Below, in pieces: positions 1-5,735 of a stretch of 5,735 nt of DNA (positions are counted from its first letter, which is position 1; each line of letters starts with the position of its first letter). The stretch is from assembly GCA_004173415.1 (NCBI GenBank), contig SEHC01000193.1, forward strand, positions 1 through 5,735, given 5' to 3'. Position numbers and translations under genes: made by a program. Under the pieces are notes generated by a model. It was not told the origin of the DNA, ran no database searches, and saw only the letters and a program-made list of their open reading frames with translations. This DNA is from Lysobacteraceae bacterium. Lineage in GTDB: Bacteria; Pseudomonadota; Gammaproteobacteria; Xanthomonadales; Xanthomonadaceae.

Positions 1-827
1 TCGCGCAGGACCGCTTCGCTGACCCGGGTGTCACCCTGGTCCTTGCCATTGGTCGTGCCGCCGTCACCGAGGAAGTGCTTCACCGACACGATGACGTGGC
101 TCTGGTCCAGGAATCCTGGTGAGCCCACCTTTCCCTGCAGGCCTTCCACGATCTTTCCCGCGAAGCTGGCCACGATCGCCGGCGACTCGGAGAAGCCTTC
201 GTAGCTGCGGCCCCAGCGATCGTCCTGCGGAACGGCCACGGTGGGGGCAAAGGCCCACTCCATGCCGGTGATGCGCGTCTCGATCGCGGTGATTTCGCCG
301 ATCCGGCGCATCAGTTCCGGATTGCGCGTGGCGCCCAGGCCGATGTTGTGCGGGAACACCGTGGCGCCGACGATGTTGCTCTGCCCGTGGACCGCGTCGA
401 TTCCGAAAATGACCGGGATCGCATGCCCGCCCGCGCTGGTATCCATTGAGGCTTCATGGAAGGCATCGGCCAGCGCCAGCCATTCGGCGGGCGTGGCGTT
501 GTACTTGCCGCCCGGGTCCGAGTTGCCGCCCGCGAAGACCGAGCCCAACCGGTACTTGCGCACGTCCTCCGGGGTAATGCTGGCGATGTCGCCCTGCACC
601 ACCTGGCCCACCTTCTCTTCCACGCTGAGCTGGCCCATCAACTCCGCGATCCTGTGCTCGAGCCCGGCGTCGACAGGAATGGCGGATGCAAGCTCGGGCC
701 ACAGCGCCGGGTGGATGGCGGGGTCTCCTGTCGGATCGCCGTCGGCTGCCCTGGACAAGGGCGGGGTCACGCCAAGCGCGGCAATCAGCGCCAGGCAAGC
801 GAGGGAACGACGTGATCCAGGTTTCAT
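1..827 (-). CDS. GH3 exo-beta-glucosidase/xylosidase (ExoP-like), exported, N-terminal part only
   Basis: The gene starts at the ATG at 827-825 and runs open for 275 codons off the left edge, so the stop and the C-terminal domains are not visible. Residues 1-28 look like a Sec signal peptide: basic MKPGSRR, a hydrophobic LACLALIAALGV stretch, and probable cleavage after SRAA. The mature part opens the GH3 TIM-barrel domain, with MGQLSVEEKVGQ (64-75), GIDAVHG (142-148, contacting the substrate sugar in this family), FPHNIGLGAT (158-167), DDRWGRSYEGFSE (202-214) and VKHFLGDGG (249-257). The catalytic nucleophile Asp would lie beyond the edge. The pattern resembles ExoP/BglX-type exo-acting beta-glucanases, which remove terminal sugars from beta-linked oligosaccharides in the periplasm or outside the cell; full members are about 800-860 residues. 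It is the last visible gene of the minus-strand operon, 52 bases after the epimerase. Family assignment is firm. Substrate (glucose or xylose) is undecided, with xylose favoured only by context. Confidence 0.93.
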   Translation of the reverse strand, partial: MKPGSRRSLACLALIAALGVTPPLSRAADGDPTGDPAIHPALWPELASAIPVDAGLEHRIAELMGQLSVEEKVGQVVQGDIASITPEDVRKYRLGSVFAGGNSDPGGKYNATPAEWLALADAFHEASMDTSAGGHAIPVIFGIDAVHGQSNIVGATVFPHNIGLGATRNPELMRRIGEITAIETRITGMEWAFAPTVAVPQDDRWGRSYEGFSESPAIVASFAGKIVEGLQGKVGSPGFLDQSHVIVSVKHFLGDGGTTNGKDQGDTRVSEAVLR

Positions 828-830
828 CTG

Positions 831-837
831 CTTCTCC
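831..837 (-). promoter_or_regulatory. Ribosome binding site deciding the GH3 start
   Basis: On the minus strand the sequence GGAGAAG lies just before the ATG at 827, with six bases between GGAG and the start codon. An in-frame ATG eight codons upstream (851-849) would add MFPILEKQ. It has no well-spaced Shine-Dalgarno sequence and would put non-typical residues before the signal peptide, so the start at 827 is preferred. Confidence 0.7.
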
Positions 838-879
838 AGTATTGGAAACATCCTGCTACGCGATATCGACGGCACGGCT

Positions 880-1719
880 TCAACGATCTGCCCAGCCCAT
901 CCGGAACCAGCGGCTGAGCGTCTGGCCTGGCATCAGTGCGAATGGCTCGAGGTTGAATGCATCGGGCGGACCACTTTGTGGTTCCACGCAGGTGGCAAGG
1001 GCGCCCTCGTCGTAGACGACCCAGTGCCTGCAATCCGATTCCAGCGACAGGCTTTGCCCGGCGTTTTCAAGCACCACGGTTCCATCATGGACGAAGCAGT
1101 CGTCCCAAGGGCCTGCGGAAGGCGCCGCCAGCGGCAGCGTTGCAATGCCGTCGCGGTCGCGCGGATACATCGCCGCGGGAGAGAAAACCAGGCGCGAAGG
1201 TTTGCGGAACCACGGGTGCCAGCCAAGCGTGGCCGGCATGGGCCTTGTTGCCGCCTGCACGGACAACCGCAGCATCAGGCTGTCCCCGTCCAGTTCGATG
1301 CGCTGCCGCGCCGATCCGCCGAACGGCCAGCGCCGGTCCTGCGGCAGGGCCAGTGACAATTCCAGCAGGCGGGCGTCATGGAATTCCACCTGCCACGGCA
1401 TTGCGAACCCAACCCCGTGGATGGAATGCGCGCCCAGGTTGAGTGGCAGCTGATGATGCTCGCCACCGAATTCGAATGCGCCGTTTCGAACCCGGCCCGC
1501 CCAGGGCAGCATCGGATAGCAGCCCCAGCCGATCATGGCCGTGTTGGATGCATCGAAACCGGCGAGTTGGGCCACGCCATCGCGCCTGATCTGGGCGATG
1601 CGGCCGCCCGCCTCGGGGGCCACTTCCACCCTCATGCGGCCGCAGGCCATGTCCAGCACCGGGCCCGGCGCAAACGGCAGCATCGCGCCCGTGTCCGCGA
1701 GCAGCGGCTCAGCGGCCAT
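880..1719 (-). CDS. Aldose 1-epimerase (mutarotase) family protein
   Basis: This 279-residue protein belongs to the galactose mutarotase-like superfamily, which interconverts alpha and beta anomers of aldoses. Visible hallmarks are CYPMLPWAGRVRNGAF (67-82, with the substrate-binding Arg76), the HSIHG block (98-102), LGWHPWFR (165-172, His168 as the likely catalytic acid) and CVEPQSGPPDAFN (244-256, Glu246 as the likely catalytic base). The end, EPFALMPGQTLSRWFRM, is the usual closing strand of the family. It has no signal peptide, so it should be cytoplasmic. Its start overlaps the end of the GH43 gene by 11 bases, and no strong Shine-Dalgarno is seen, so translational coupling is likely; a later start at Met13 is possible. 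The context points to equilibrating xylose or arabinose released by GH43. Family is confident, but the sugar is inferred and glucose or galactose remain possible. Confidence 0.88.
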   Translation of the reverse strand: MAAEPLLADTGAMLPFAPGPVLDMACGRMRVEVAPEAGGRIAQIRRDGVAQLAGFDASNTAMIGWGCYPMLPWAGRVRNGAFEFGGEHHQLPLNLGAHSIHGVGFAMPWQVEFHDARLLELSLALPQDRRWPFGGSARQRIELDGDSLMLRLSVQAATRPMPATLGWHPWFRKPSRLVFSPAAMYPRDRDGIATLPLAAPSAGPWDDCFVHDGTVVLENAGQSLSLESDCRHWVVYDEGALATCVEPQSGPPDAFNLEPFALMPGQTLSRWFRMGWADR

Positions 1720-2725
1720 AAGGATCGATGGTCGGCATGCGCCCCTGCTCGTCGTAGTGCAGTTCGGTCATCTTCACCGAGCGCAGGTGGGTCACCCCGC
1801 CGGACAGGATCGCGTCGTGGTAGAACAGGTACCAGCGATCCTGGAACCGGCATATCGAGTGATGCGTCGTCCAGCCAACGACCGGGGTCAACAGCACGCC
1901 CTGGTAGACGAAGGGACCGTAGGGATTGTCCGCGGTCGCATAGCAGATCAGGTGGGTGTCGCCGGTGGAGTACGACAGGTAGTAACGGCCCTGGTACTTG
2001 TGCACCCACGGACCCTCGAAATAGCGCCGGCCGTGGTCTTCGCTCAGCAATGGGCGGCCATCCCCGTCCACGATCAGCACCTCGCGCGGCGGCTCGGCGA
2101 ACTGCTTCATGCCGGGATCCATGCGCGCCACCCGCGGTCCCAGGGCAGGCTGGCCTTCCACGGGTTCGGCATTGGCCGGGTCGTAGGCGTTGTCGCGGTA
2201 GCTCTGCAGCTGCCCGCCCCAGATCCCGCCGAAGTACAGGTAGCAGCTGCCGTCGTCGTCGACGAAGGCCGCCGGGTCGATCGAGTAGCTGCCTGTGATC
2301 GGTTCCGGCTCGGGCACGAAAGGCCCGGCGGGTTGGTCGCTGACCGCTACTCCGATCTGGAACAGGCCGTCAGCCCGCTTGGCGGGGAAATACAGGTAGT
2401 AGCGCCCGTCACGCTGGGCTACGTCGGGGGCCCACATCTGCCGCTGCGCCCAGGGCACCTCGTCGATGTGCAATGCGACACCGCAATCGATCGCCTCTGC
2501 GCCAGGGGAATCCATGCACAGCACCCGGTAATCCCGCATGCCGAAATGGTCGCCGAGGTCGTTGAAAGGGATGCCCGCCTCGATATCATGGGAGGGGTAG
2601 ATATAGAGGCGGCCATCGAAAACATGCGCGGACGGATCCGCGGTGTAGATGTGGGTCACCAGTGGCTGCGAGATGGCCCTGGCGGCCAGCACATCCAGGT
2701 CTTGGGAAATCGCTTGGTCGGTCAT
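1709..2725 (-). CDS. GH43 beta-xylosidase / alpha-L-arabinofuranosidase, cytoplasmic
   Basis: This 338-residue single-domain protein has the five-bladed beta-propeller signature of GH43, a family of inverting enzymes that release xylose or arabinose from xylo- or arabino-oligosaccharides. The three expected catalytic acids are present: Asp30 in TADPSAHVFDG (general base), Asp150 in YSIDPAAFVDDDG (pKa modulator) and Glu237 in YFEGPWVHK (general acid). Blade motifs recur at WAPDVAQRDGRYYLYFPA (99-115), SCYLYFGGIWGG (160-171) and GRYYLSYSTGDTH (246-258). The conserved HHSICRF segment (288-294) includes a histidine typical of the active-site floor. There is no signal peptide, so it should act on imported oligosaccharides. 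It starts 26 bases after the symporter stop, with GAGGG upstream, and its last codons overlap the epimerase start. The stop is TGA at 1711-1709. Which of the two activities dominates, and the GH43 subfamily, cannot be settled from the sequence alone. Confidence 0.93.
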   Translation of the reverse strand: MTDQAISQDLDVLAARAISQPLVTHIYTADPSAHVFDGRLYIYPSHDIEAGIPFNDLGDHFGMRDYRVLCMDSPGAEAIDCGVALHIDEVPWAQRQMWAPDVAQRDGRYYLYFPAKRADGLFQIGVAVSDQPAGPFVPEPEPITGSYSIDPAAFVDDDGSCYLYFGGIWGGQLQSYRDNAYDPANAEPVEGQPALGPRVARMDPGMKQFAEPPREVLIVDGDGRPLLSEDHGRRYFEGPWVHKYQGRYYLSYSTGDTHLICYATADNPYGPFVYQGVLLTPVVGWTTHHSICRFQDRWYLFYHDAILSGGVTHLRSVKMTELHYDEQGRMPTIDPYGR

Positions 2726-2751
2726 TTTCCCGCACCCTCGTCAAAGCCAGC

Positions 2752-4242
2752 TCAGGACGCCGCAGGCACCAGCCTGCGCTCGGCCAGGTCGCGCTCGATA
2801 CGCGATTCCATGGCCTTGTCGATCTTGTAGAGGTAGAGCATCCCCACCGCAACCAGGAACGGGATGGAGCAATAGACGCTGATCGCCAGGCGGATCCCGT
2901 CGATGGTCTGCGGGGTTTGCGCGGAGGCGCCCGCGCTGTAGCCGTAATAGGCGAGGATACCCGCCACCAGGGCGCCACCGATGCTCAAGCCGATCTTCAA
3001 TCCGCACAGCATCGCCGAGAAGATGATCGCGGTGGCGCGGCGGTTGTTCTTCCATTCCGAGTAGTCGGCCACGTCGGCGATCATCGCCCACAACAGCGGG
3101 ATGGTGATCCCGTAACTGAAGCCGTGCAGGATGTAGCTGAGGAACACCAGGCCGATGGATCCGGGCGAATAGAAGTAGAAGGCGAGGAGGAACAGGGTCG
3201 AAACCAGCAGGGCCCCGCCGAACACGTTGCGCTTGCCGAACCGGTTCGCCAGGCGCTGCGATACGCCTATGCCCAGGATCATGAAGATGATGCCGCCGGC
3301 ATTGAACAGGCTGAAAGCCGAGGTCGGCGCATCCTTGGGCCAGGTGAACTGGCCGAGCCCCGCGGCGGCCAGCGCGGCGTTGAGCTGGCCGATGAACCCG
3401 TTGAAGCCGCTGGCCTGCAGGAAGCCGGCCAGCTGGGTCTCGTCCAGGTAGTACTGGAAGTAGTAGATATAGGTGCCGCCCTTCAACGCCAGGTTGACGA
3501 AGACCAGGATGGTCAGGACCAGCATCACCAGCCACGGGCCGTTGCGGGTCAGGTCGGCCAGGTCCTGCATCACCCCCGACTTCTGTTCCGGGGCCGGCAC
3601 GATGCGCTCGCGGGTGGTGACGAAGGTGATCAGGAAGCAGGCCGTGCCGACCAGCGCGAACAGCGTCATCGTGTTCTCGAAGCCTCGTACCCGGTCCCCG
3701 TCGCCCAGTATCAGCACCAATGGCAGCAACAGGACCTGGACGATGAACTGGGCGATCATCACCGCCACGAAACGATACGACGACAGGCTGTTGCGCTGGG
3801 CCATGCTGCCGGTGAGGACACCGCTGAGGGCCGAGTACGGCAGGTTGTTGGACGCATACACCAGCATCAGCAGGGTGTAGGTGGCCAGGGCATAGATCAC
3901 CTTGCCGCGTTCACCGAGGTCGGGTGTGCTGAAGGCGAGCAGGGAAAGCACGCCGAAGGGAATCGAGGTCCACAGGATCCAGGGCCGGAACTTTCCCCAT
4001 CGCGTGCGGGTGCGATCGGCGATGATGCCCACCAGCGGGGTGAAGACGAACGCGCCCACCAAGCCGACCACGAAGATGATCTTGGCCGCCGTTGCCGCGG
4101 GAATGCGGTAGACGTCCGTATAGAAGAAGGCCAGATAGGTGATCAGGGTCTGGAAGATCAGGTTGGCCGCCAGGTCGCCGAGGCTGTACCCCACCTTCTC
4201 CGTGACCGAGAGTGCCTCGACACCGGTATTCATCGCCGCCAT
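2752..4242 (-). CDS. GPH-family MFS sugar:cation symporter (XynP/XylP-like)
   Basis: This 496-residue inner-membrane transporter belongs to the glycoside-pentoside-hexuronide:cation symporter group of the major facilitator superfamily, which carries oligosaccharides and glycosides with H+ or Na+. Evidence is the N-terminal VGYSLGDLAANLIFQ (17-31), the loop 2-3 motif IADRTRTRWGKFRPWIL (74-90), about twelve hydrophobic segments, and the characteristic LLWAMIADVADYSEWKN stretch in the second half. The C-terminal tail is charged (KIDKAMESRIERDLAERR). The start at 4242 has AGGGG (4253-4249) six bases upstream; Met4 at 4233 is an alternative and leaves the core unchanged. It is the first gene of the minus-strand set, and GH43 begins 26 bases after its TGA stop. 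Position beside GH43 and GH10 genes makes xylo- or arabinoxylo-oligosaccharides the likely cargo; that is inference. The long opposite-strand reading frame over this gene is judged spurious. Confidence 0.93.
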   Translation of the reverse strand: MAAMNTGVEALSVTEKVGYSLGDLAANLIFQTLITYLAFFYTDVYRIPAATAAKIIFVVGLVGAFVFTPLVGIIADRTRTRWGKFRPWILWTSIPFGVLSLLAFSTPDLGERGKVIYALATYTLLMLVYASNNLPYSALSGVLTGSMAQRNSLSSYRFVAVMIAQFIVQVLLLPLVLILGDGDRVRGFENTMTLFALVGTACFLITFVTTRERIVPAPEQKSGVMQDLADLTRNGPWLVMLVLTILVFVNLALKGGTYIYYFQYYLDETQLAGFLQASGFNGFIGQLNAALAAAGLGQFTWPKDAPTSAFSLFNAGGIIFMILGIGVSQRLANRFGKRNVFGGALLVSTLFLLAFYFYSPGSIGLVFLSYILHGFSYGITIPLLWAMIADVADYSEWKNNRRATAIIFSAMLCGLKIGLSIGGALVAGILAYYGYSAGASAQTPQTIDGIRLAISVYCSIPFLVAVGMLYLYKIDKAMESRIERDLAERRLVPAAS

Positions 4243-4268
4243 TCATTGCCCCTGCACTGAGTCCGGAG

Positions 4269-4288
4269 GCGACCGTTGTTCCGGTCGC
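4269..4288 (-). repeat. Perfect hairpin in the symporter leader
   Basis: GCGACCG at 4269-4275 pairs with CGGTCGC at 4282-4288, giving a seven-base GC-rich stem with a six-base loop. In the minus-strand transcript it would lie 15 bases before the AGGGG ribosome site of the symporter. No run of U follows it, so it does not look like a terminator. It may be a leader structure affecting translation or mRNA stability, or chance in GC-rich DNA. Confidence 0.4.
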
Positions 4289-4456
4289 GGAAAACCGCAG
4301 CCTGCACCTGCGCCTCGACGGCCGGCACCGGCTTCACAACGTCCGCGTAGCACGCAACTACCGGACCCTCGCGCACGCTACGGCAATACAACGCCCAGCG
4401 TGCCTTCCCTCACCCGGCCGCCCCTCGCCTTGCGGGCCGCCCGTGCGAAGAGGGCC

Positions 4457-4486
4457 TTGGATGCAACGCGATGGTAGCGCTACCAT
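4457..4486 (+). promoter_or_regulatory. Possible sigma70-like promoter of the GH10 gene
   Basis: TTGGAT (4457-4462) and TACCAT (4481-4486) are 18 bases apart and could be -35 and -10 elements reading toward the GH10 gene. The -10 candidate overlaps the right half of the palindrome, so a bound repressor would block it. Both hexamers match the consensus only partly, and the prediction rests largely on position. Confidence 0.3.
4471..4486. promoter_or_regulatory. LacI-family (xyl-box-like) operator palindrome
   Basis: ATGGTAGCGCTACCAT is a perfect 16-base inverted repeat with the central GCGC expected for LacI/GalR-family operators. Its core TGGTAGCGCTACCA (4472-4485) closely resembles the xylan-responsive box recalled from Xanthomonas (TGGTAGCGCTAACA) that is bound by a xylose-type LacI repressor. 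It sits 69 bases before the GH10 start and 229 bases before the symporter start. Control of both directions is plausible. The cognate regulator is not in the window. Confidence 0.75.
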
Positions 4487-4554
4487 TAGTCGCTCGCACG
4501 CTGCGAAGCAACATGGCACTGCACCTTCGAACGCCGCACCAAGGGAGCATCAGG

Positions 4555-5318
4555 ATGACGAGAATCAAGGACATTGCAGCAGCGGCGCTGGGCGCCCTGA
4601 TGTTCGCCGGCGCTGCCAATGGTGCGCCCTTGGCCGAAGGCCAGCCCAAGTTCCTGGGATGCGCCTACAGCGAACTCCAGGCCACGGATTTCGACGTGTA
4701 CTGGAACAAGCTGACGCCGGAGAACGCCGGCAAGTGGGGCAGCGTGGAGGCGATACGCGACCAGATGGACTCGAGGCCCTGGGTGGAAGCGGCGCCAGCG
4801 GCTGGGACTGGGTGCTCGAATCGTTCCGCCTGGGTCGCAAGCATTTCCCCGGTTCGGTACTGATGATCAACGACTACAGCATCACCGACAACGATGCCGA
4901 TACCGGGCGTTACCTGTCGATCATCGAGCTGCTGAAGAAAGAGGGCCTGGTCGACGCGATCGGCGTGCAGGGCCATGCGTTCGCGACCACGGACAAGACG
5001 CCCATGTCGGTGCATCGCGCCAACCTGGATCGCCTTGCCGGGAGCGGCCTGCCGCTCTACGTGACCGAACTGGACATCGACGGCAGCGACGACCAGGCGC
5101 AGTTGCGCGACTACCAGCGCATCTTCCCGGTGTTCTGGGAACACCCCGCCGTGCGCGGCATCACCCTTTGGGGCTACCGGCCGGGACTATGGCGCAGCAA
5201 GGAAGGCGCCTACCTGGTCCGCGAGGACGGTACCGAGAGGCCGGCCCTGACGTGGTTGAAAGCCTACCTGGCCGGGCAACGGGGTGGGATGCAGCGTGAA
5301 GCGGACAGCGGACAGTGA
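4555..5318 (+). pseudogene. GH10 endo-beta-1,4-xylanase, internally deleted and frameshifted
   Basis: Two frames together encode pieces of one GH10 xylanase, an enzyme that cuts the xylan backbone. The first starts at ATG 4555, seven bases after AAGGGAG. It gives an exported protein (signal peptide about residues 1-24) followed by FLGCAYSELQATDFDVYWNK and LTPENAGKWGS, the first barrel strand of GH10 with its ENxxKW motif, up to MD at 4765-4770. After that this frame is nonsense and stops at 4863. From 4773 a different frame carries EALGGSGASGWDWVLESF, MINDYS, DAIGVQGHAF, YVTELDID (the TELD Glu at 5067-5069 is the expected nucleophile) and ITLWGYRPG, ending at TGA 5318. The segment between them, normally about 80-100 residues with the WNEP/VVNEP-type acid/base glutamate, is absent. 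The encoded product should be inactive. An assembly or sequencing error is the main alternative to a true pseudogene. Confidence 0.88.
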
Positions 5319-5366
5319 CCCGCCTTTGGTCCTGGAAACCAGCCTCGTGAAGCTGGGCCCGCTCGT

Positions 5367-5370
5367 GGAG
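5367..5370 (+). promoter_or_regulatory. Ribosome binding site deciding the SMP-30 lipoprotein start
   Basis: GGAG lies six bases before the ATG at 5377. In-frame GTG codons upstream, for example at 5365, are possible starts. The ATG gives both a good Shine-Dalgarno spacing and a lipoprotein signal of normal length, with the Cys at residue 20, so it is preferred. Confidence 0.6.
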
Positions 5371-5376
5371 ATCGGC

Positions 5377-5735
5377 ATGTTCCCATCCTTGTTGCGCGCC
5401 GCTGCATGTGCAGCCCTCGCCTTCCTCGCCGGCTGCGGCGCAAGCGCGGAATCCGCACCCGCCCCAACGCCGGCGATCGGGACGTTGACGGTGATCGATG
5501 CGTCGTTCCACGCGCTGGTCCCCGCCGATGCCAGGATCGAGACACTTGCCGAGGGTTTTACCTGGTCGGAAGGTCCGGCCTGGGTGCAGGAGGGTGGCTA
5601 TCTGCTGTTCACCGATGTGCCGGCGAACACCCTGTACCGATGGCGGCAGTCCGAAGGCCTGTCGGTGTTCCTCAAGCCATCGGGCCTGGCCGATCCGGAT
5701 CCCCGCAGCGTGCGCGAGGCCGGCGCGAACGGCTT
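5377..5735 (+). CDS. SMP-30/gluconolactonase-family lipoprotein, N-terminal part only
   Basis: The gene starts at ATG 5377 and stays open for 119 codons to the right edge. Residues 1-20 (MFPSLLRAAACAALAFLAGC) form a lipoprotein signal with lipobox LAGC, so the mature protein should be anchored to a membrane through Cys20 on the periplasmic side or at the surface. A short Ala/Pro-rich linker follows. Then FTWSEGPAWVQ, LLFTDVPANTLYRW and the start of a further block match the first blades of the SMP-30/gluconolactonase six-bladed propeller; the Glu in SEGPAW is the usual metal ligand of that family. Members hydrolyse sugar lactones or act as related calcium-dependent esterases. It begins 58 bases after the GH10 stop, with no terminator seen between them, so co-transcription is likely. 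A xylonolactonase role is suggested only by the locus. The rest of the propeller is outside the window. Confidence 0.88.
   Translation, partial: MFPSLLRAAACAALAFLAGCGASAESAPAPTPAIGTLTVIDASFHALVPADARIETLAEGFTWSEGPAWVQEGGYLLFTDVPANTLYRWRQSEGLSVFLKPSGLADPDPRSVREAGANG

Larger units (their letters stand above)
4243..4554. other. Divergent intergenic control region
   Basis: This 312-base gap separates the outward-reading symporter and GH10 genes, so both promoters should lie here. It holds a hairpin close to the symporter start (4269-4288), a weaker spaced inverted repeat (GCACGCT at 4373-4379 against AGCGTGC at 4397-4403), a strong 16-base palindrome (4471-4486), and the GH10 ribosome site AAGGGAG (4541-4547). 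No RNA gene, riboswitch or small coding region is recognised. An open reading frame passes through on the plus strand but has no ribosome site and no recognisable protein content. Confidence 0.75.

Noticed and set aside
241..1356. A 371-codon plus-strand reading frame across the GH3 and epimerase genes
   Set aside because: It spans two well-supported minus-strand genes and the gap between them, and its translation shows no domain motif.
1535..2830. A 431-codon plus-strand reading frame opposite GH43
   Set aside because: It is antisense to GH43, which has all its catalytic residues in the minus-strand frame; the plus-strand translation has no recognisable motif.
2662..4260. A 532-codon plus-strand reading frame opposite the symporter
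   Set aside because: It lies entirely antisense to a clear MFS transporter, has a low-complexity composition rich in Gln, Glu, His, Arg and Asp, and lacks a ribosome site. Long antisense frames of this kind are expected in GC-rich coding DNA.
4347..4361. GTAG...CTAC half-sites that might be a second, degenerate operator
   Set aside because: Only four bases per arm match, the spacing differs from the 16-base palindrome, and the central GCGC is absent.
4373..4403. Inverted repeat GCACGCT / AGCGTGC with a 17-base spacer
   Set aside because: Seven-base arms with a long spacer are expected by chance in GC-rich DNA. There is no adjacent promoter or terminator evidence.
4212..4772. Extension of the second GH10 frame upstream into the intergenic region, as if an alternative N-terminus existed
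   Set aside because: The translation before 4773 shows no signal peptide or GH10 content, and it starts inside the antisense symporter gene. It is an open frame by chance.
4770..4775. CTCGAG exactly at the GH10 deletion junction, as a sign of a restriction-ligation scar
   Set aside because: The same hexamer occurs elsewhere in the window, for example near 658 and 946, so it is common here and not evidence of an engineered join.
5300..5313. Tandem seven-base repeat AGCGGAC at the GH10 3' end
   Set aside because: There are only two copies inside the last codons, best read as a chance duplication or simple slippage with no visible role.

Overview
The window is GC-rich, densely coding DNA. Its glycoside-hydrolase families, the ExoP-like GH3 and the operator TGGTAGCGCTACCA all suggest a xylan-degrading gammaproteobacterium of the Xanthomonadaceae/Lysobacteraceae type (Xanthomonas, Pseudoxanthomonas, Lysobacter, Luteimonas or similar). 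That placement is inferred from gene content and recalled family resemblance, with no database comparison.

Layout. Two gene sets diverge from a 312-base intergenic region (4243-4554). On the minus strand, reading right to left, are a GPH-family sugar:cation symporter (4242-2752), a cytoplasmic GH43 enzyme (2725-1709), an aldose 1-epimerase-like protein overlapping it by 11 bases (1719-880), and the N-terminal third of an exported GH3 beta-glycosidase (827 to the left edge). Gaps of 26, -11 and 52 bases fit a single operon. On the plus strand are an exported GH10 xylanase (4555-5318), broken by an internal deletion plus frame change, and then the N-terminal part of an SMP-30/gluconolactonase-type lipoprotein (5377 to the right edge).

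How it would work. An exported GH10 xylanase would cut xylan into oligosaccharides. The symporter would import them, GH43 would release xylose or arabinose in the cytoplasm, the epimerase would equilibrate sugar anomers, and the exported GH3 would trim beta-glycosides outside the cytoplasmic membrane. A perfect 16-base palindrome in the divergent region (4471-4486) looks like a LacI-family operator of the xylan 'xyl-box' type and could control both directions. No regulator, TonB-dependent receptor or xylose isomerase/kinase gene lies in the window.

The main anomaly is the GH10 gene. Its N-terminal 72 codons join, in another frame, to the C-terminal half. The missing part, estimated at 80-100 residues, includes the region that carries the family's acid/base glutamate. 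As sequenced it cannot make an active xylanase. I see no wholly undescribed system; the rest is a recognisable xylan/xylo-oligosaccharide utilisation locus.
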